This document shows, in pieces, positions 6,764-6,792 of a DNA stretch of 6,792 nucleotides; positions within the stretch are counted from its first letter, which is position 1, and every line of letters begins with the position of its first letter. The position numbers were made by a program, and so were the translations under genes. Source of the stretch: Candidatus Geohydrothermomicrobium daggyaiense (lineage in GTDB: Bacteria; Actinomycetota; Geothermincolia; Fen-727; JACVIW01); assembly GCA_015711695.1 (NCBI GenBank), contig JACVIW010000130.1, forward strand, positions 1-6,792. Direction: 5' to 3'. Below the pieces are notes generated by a model. That model made no database searches and was not told the origin of the DNA. It saw nothing but the letters and a program-made list of their open reading frames with translations.

Positions 6764-6792
6764 ACGGGCTAGAAGGTCGTGGCGCTCGCTGC
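6764..6792 (+). pseudogene. Continuation of the CoA-transferase frame beyond the first TAG
   Basis: In the same frame as the upstream gene, codons read T, G, stop (TAG at 6770-6772), then K V V A L A before the window ends. Homologous subunits carry this stretch directly after the CP pair. The sequence is therefore the genuine continuation and not a new gene. Whether it is translated is unknown: nonsense mutation, UAG recoding and base-calling error at a contig edge all fit. Confidence 0.6.

Noticed and set aside
1..6792. CRISPR arrays, transposases, tRNA or rRNA genes
   Set aside because: No regularly spaced repeats, no transposase-like protein, and no cloverleaf or rRNA sequence recognised on either strand. 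The intergenic gaps are all under 300 bases.

Overview
The window looks like a piece of an anaerobic bacterial chromosome. PriA, a replication-restart helicase, marks it as bacterial. A coenzyme B12-dependent (class II) ribonucleotide reductase, a radical SAM enzyme, and a beta-keto acid cleavage enzyme beside a family I CoA-transferase suggest an anaerobe that handles beta-keto acids or amino acids with CoA chemistry. Base composition is mid-range and starts include ATG, GTG and TTG, most with strong Shine-Dalgarno sequences. I cannot name the phylum from the sequence alone.

Layout. 1-1130 (+): the C-terminal half of priA, cut by the window start. 1131-1230: a short convergent gap holding an imperfect inverted repeat. 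2487-1231 (-): a radical SAM protein with a twitch/SPASM-like C-terminal cysteine pattern and no assigned substrate. 4806-2611 (-): nrdJ, complete, 123 bases upstream of the radical SAM gene on the same strand, so the two may be co-transcribed. 4807-5089: a divergent intergenic region. 5090-5959 (+): a beta-keto acid cleavage enzyme (BKACE, DUF849). 5960-6229: an intergenic region with several inverted repeats. 6230 to the window end (+): subunit A of a glutaconate/3-oxoacid-type CoA-transferase, started by TTG and interrupted near the window edge by two in-frame TAG codons, with recognisable family sequence continuing beyond them.

How the genes fit. BKACE enzymes condense a beta-keto acid with acetyl-CoA and release acetoacetate plus a new acyl-CoA. 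A family I CoA-transferase is a natural partner for moving CoA between acetoacetate, acetate and acyl groups, so the right-hand genes plausibly form a beta-keto acid degradation module. The left-hand genes are DNA-metabolism housekeeping (PriA, NrdJ) plus one radical SAM enzyme of unknown job.

The most notable points are the double TAG interruption of the CoA-transferase, the altered active-site positions of the BKACE compared with the lysine-fermentation enzyme Kce, and the unassigned radical SAM protein behind nrdJ. I found no clear evidence of a wholly new multi-gene system, mobile element, CRISPR array or RNA gene.
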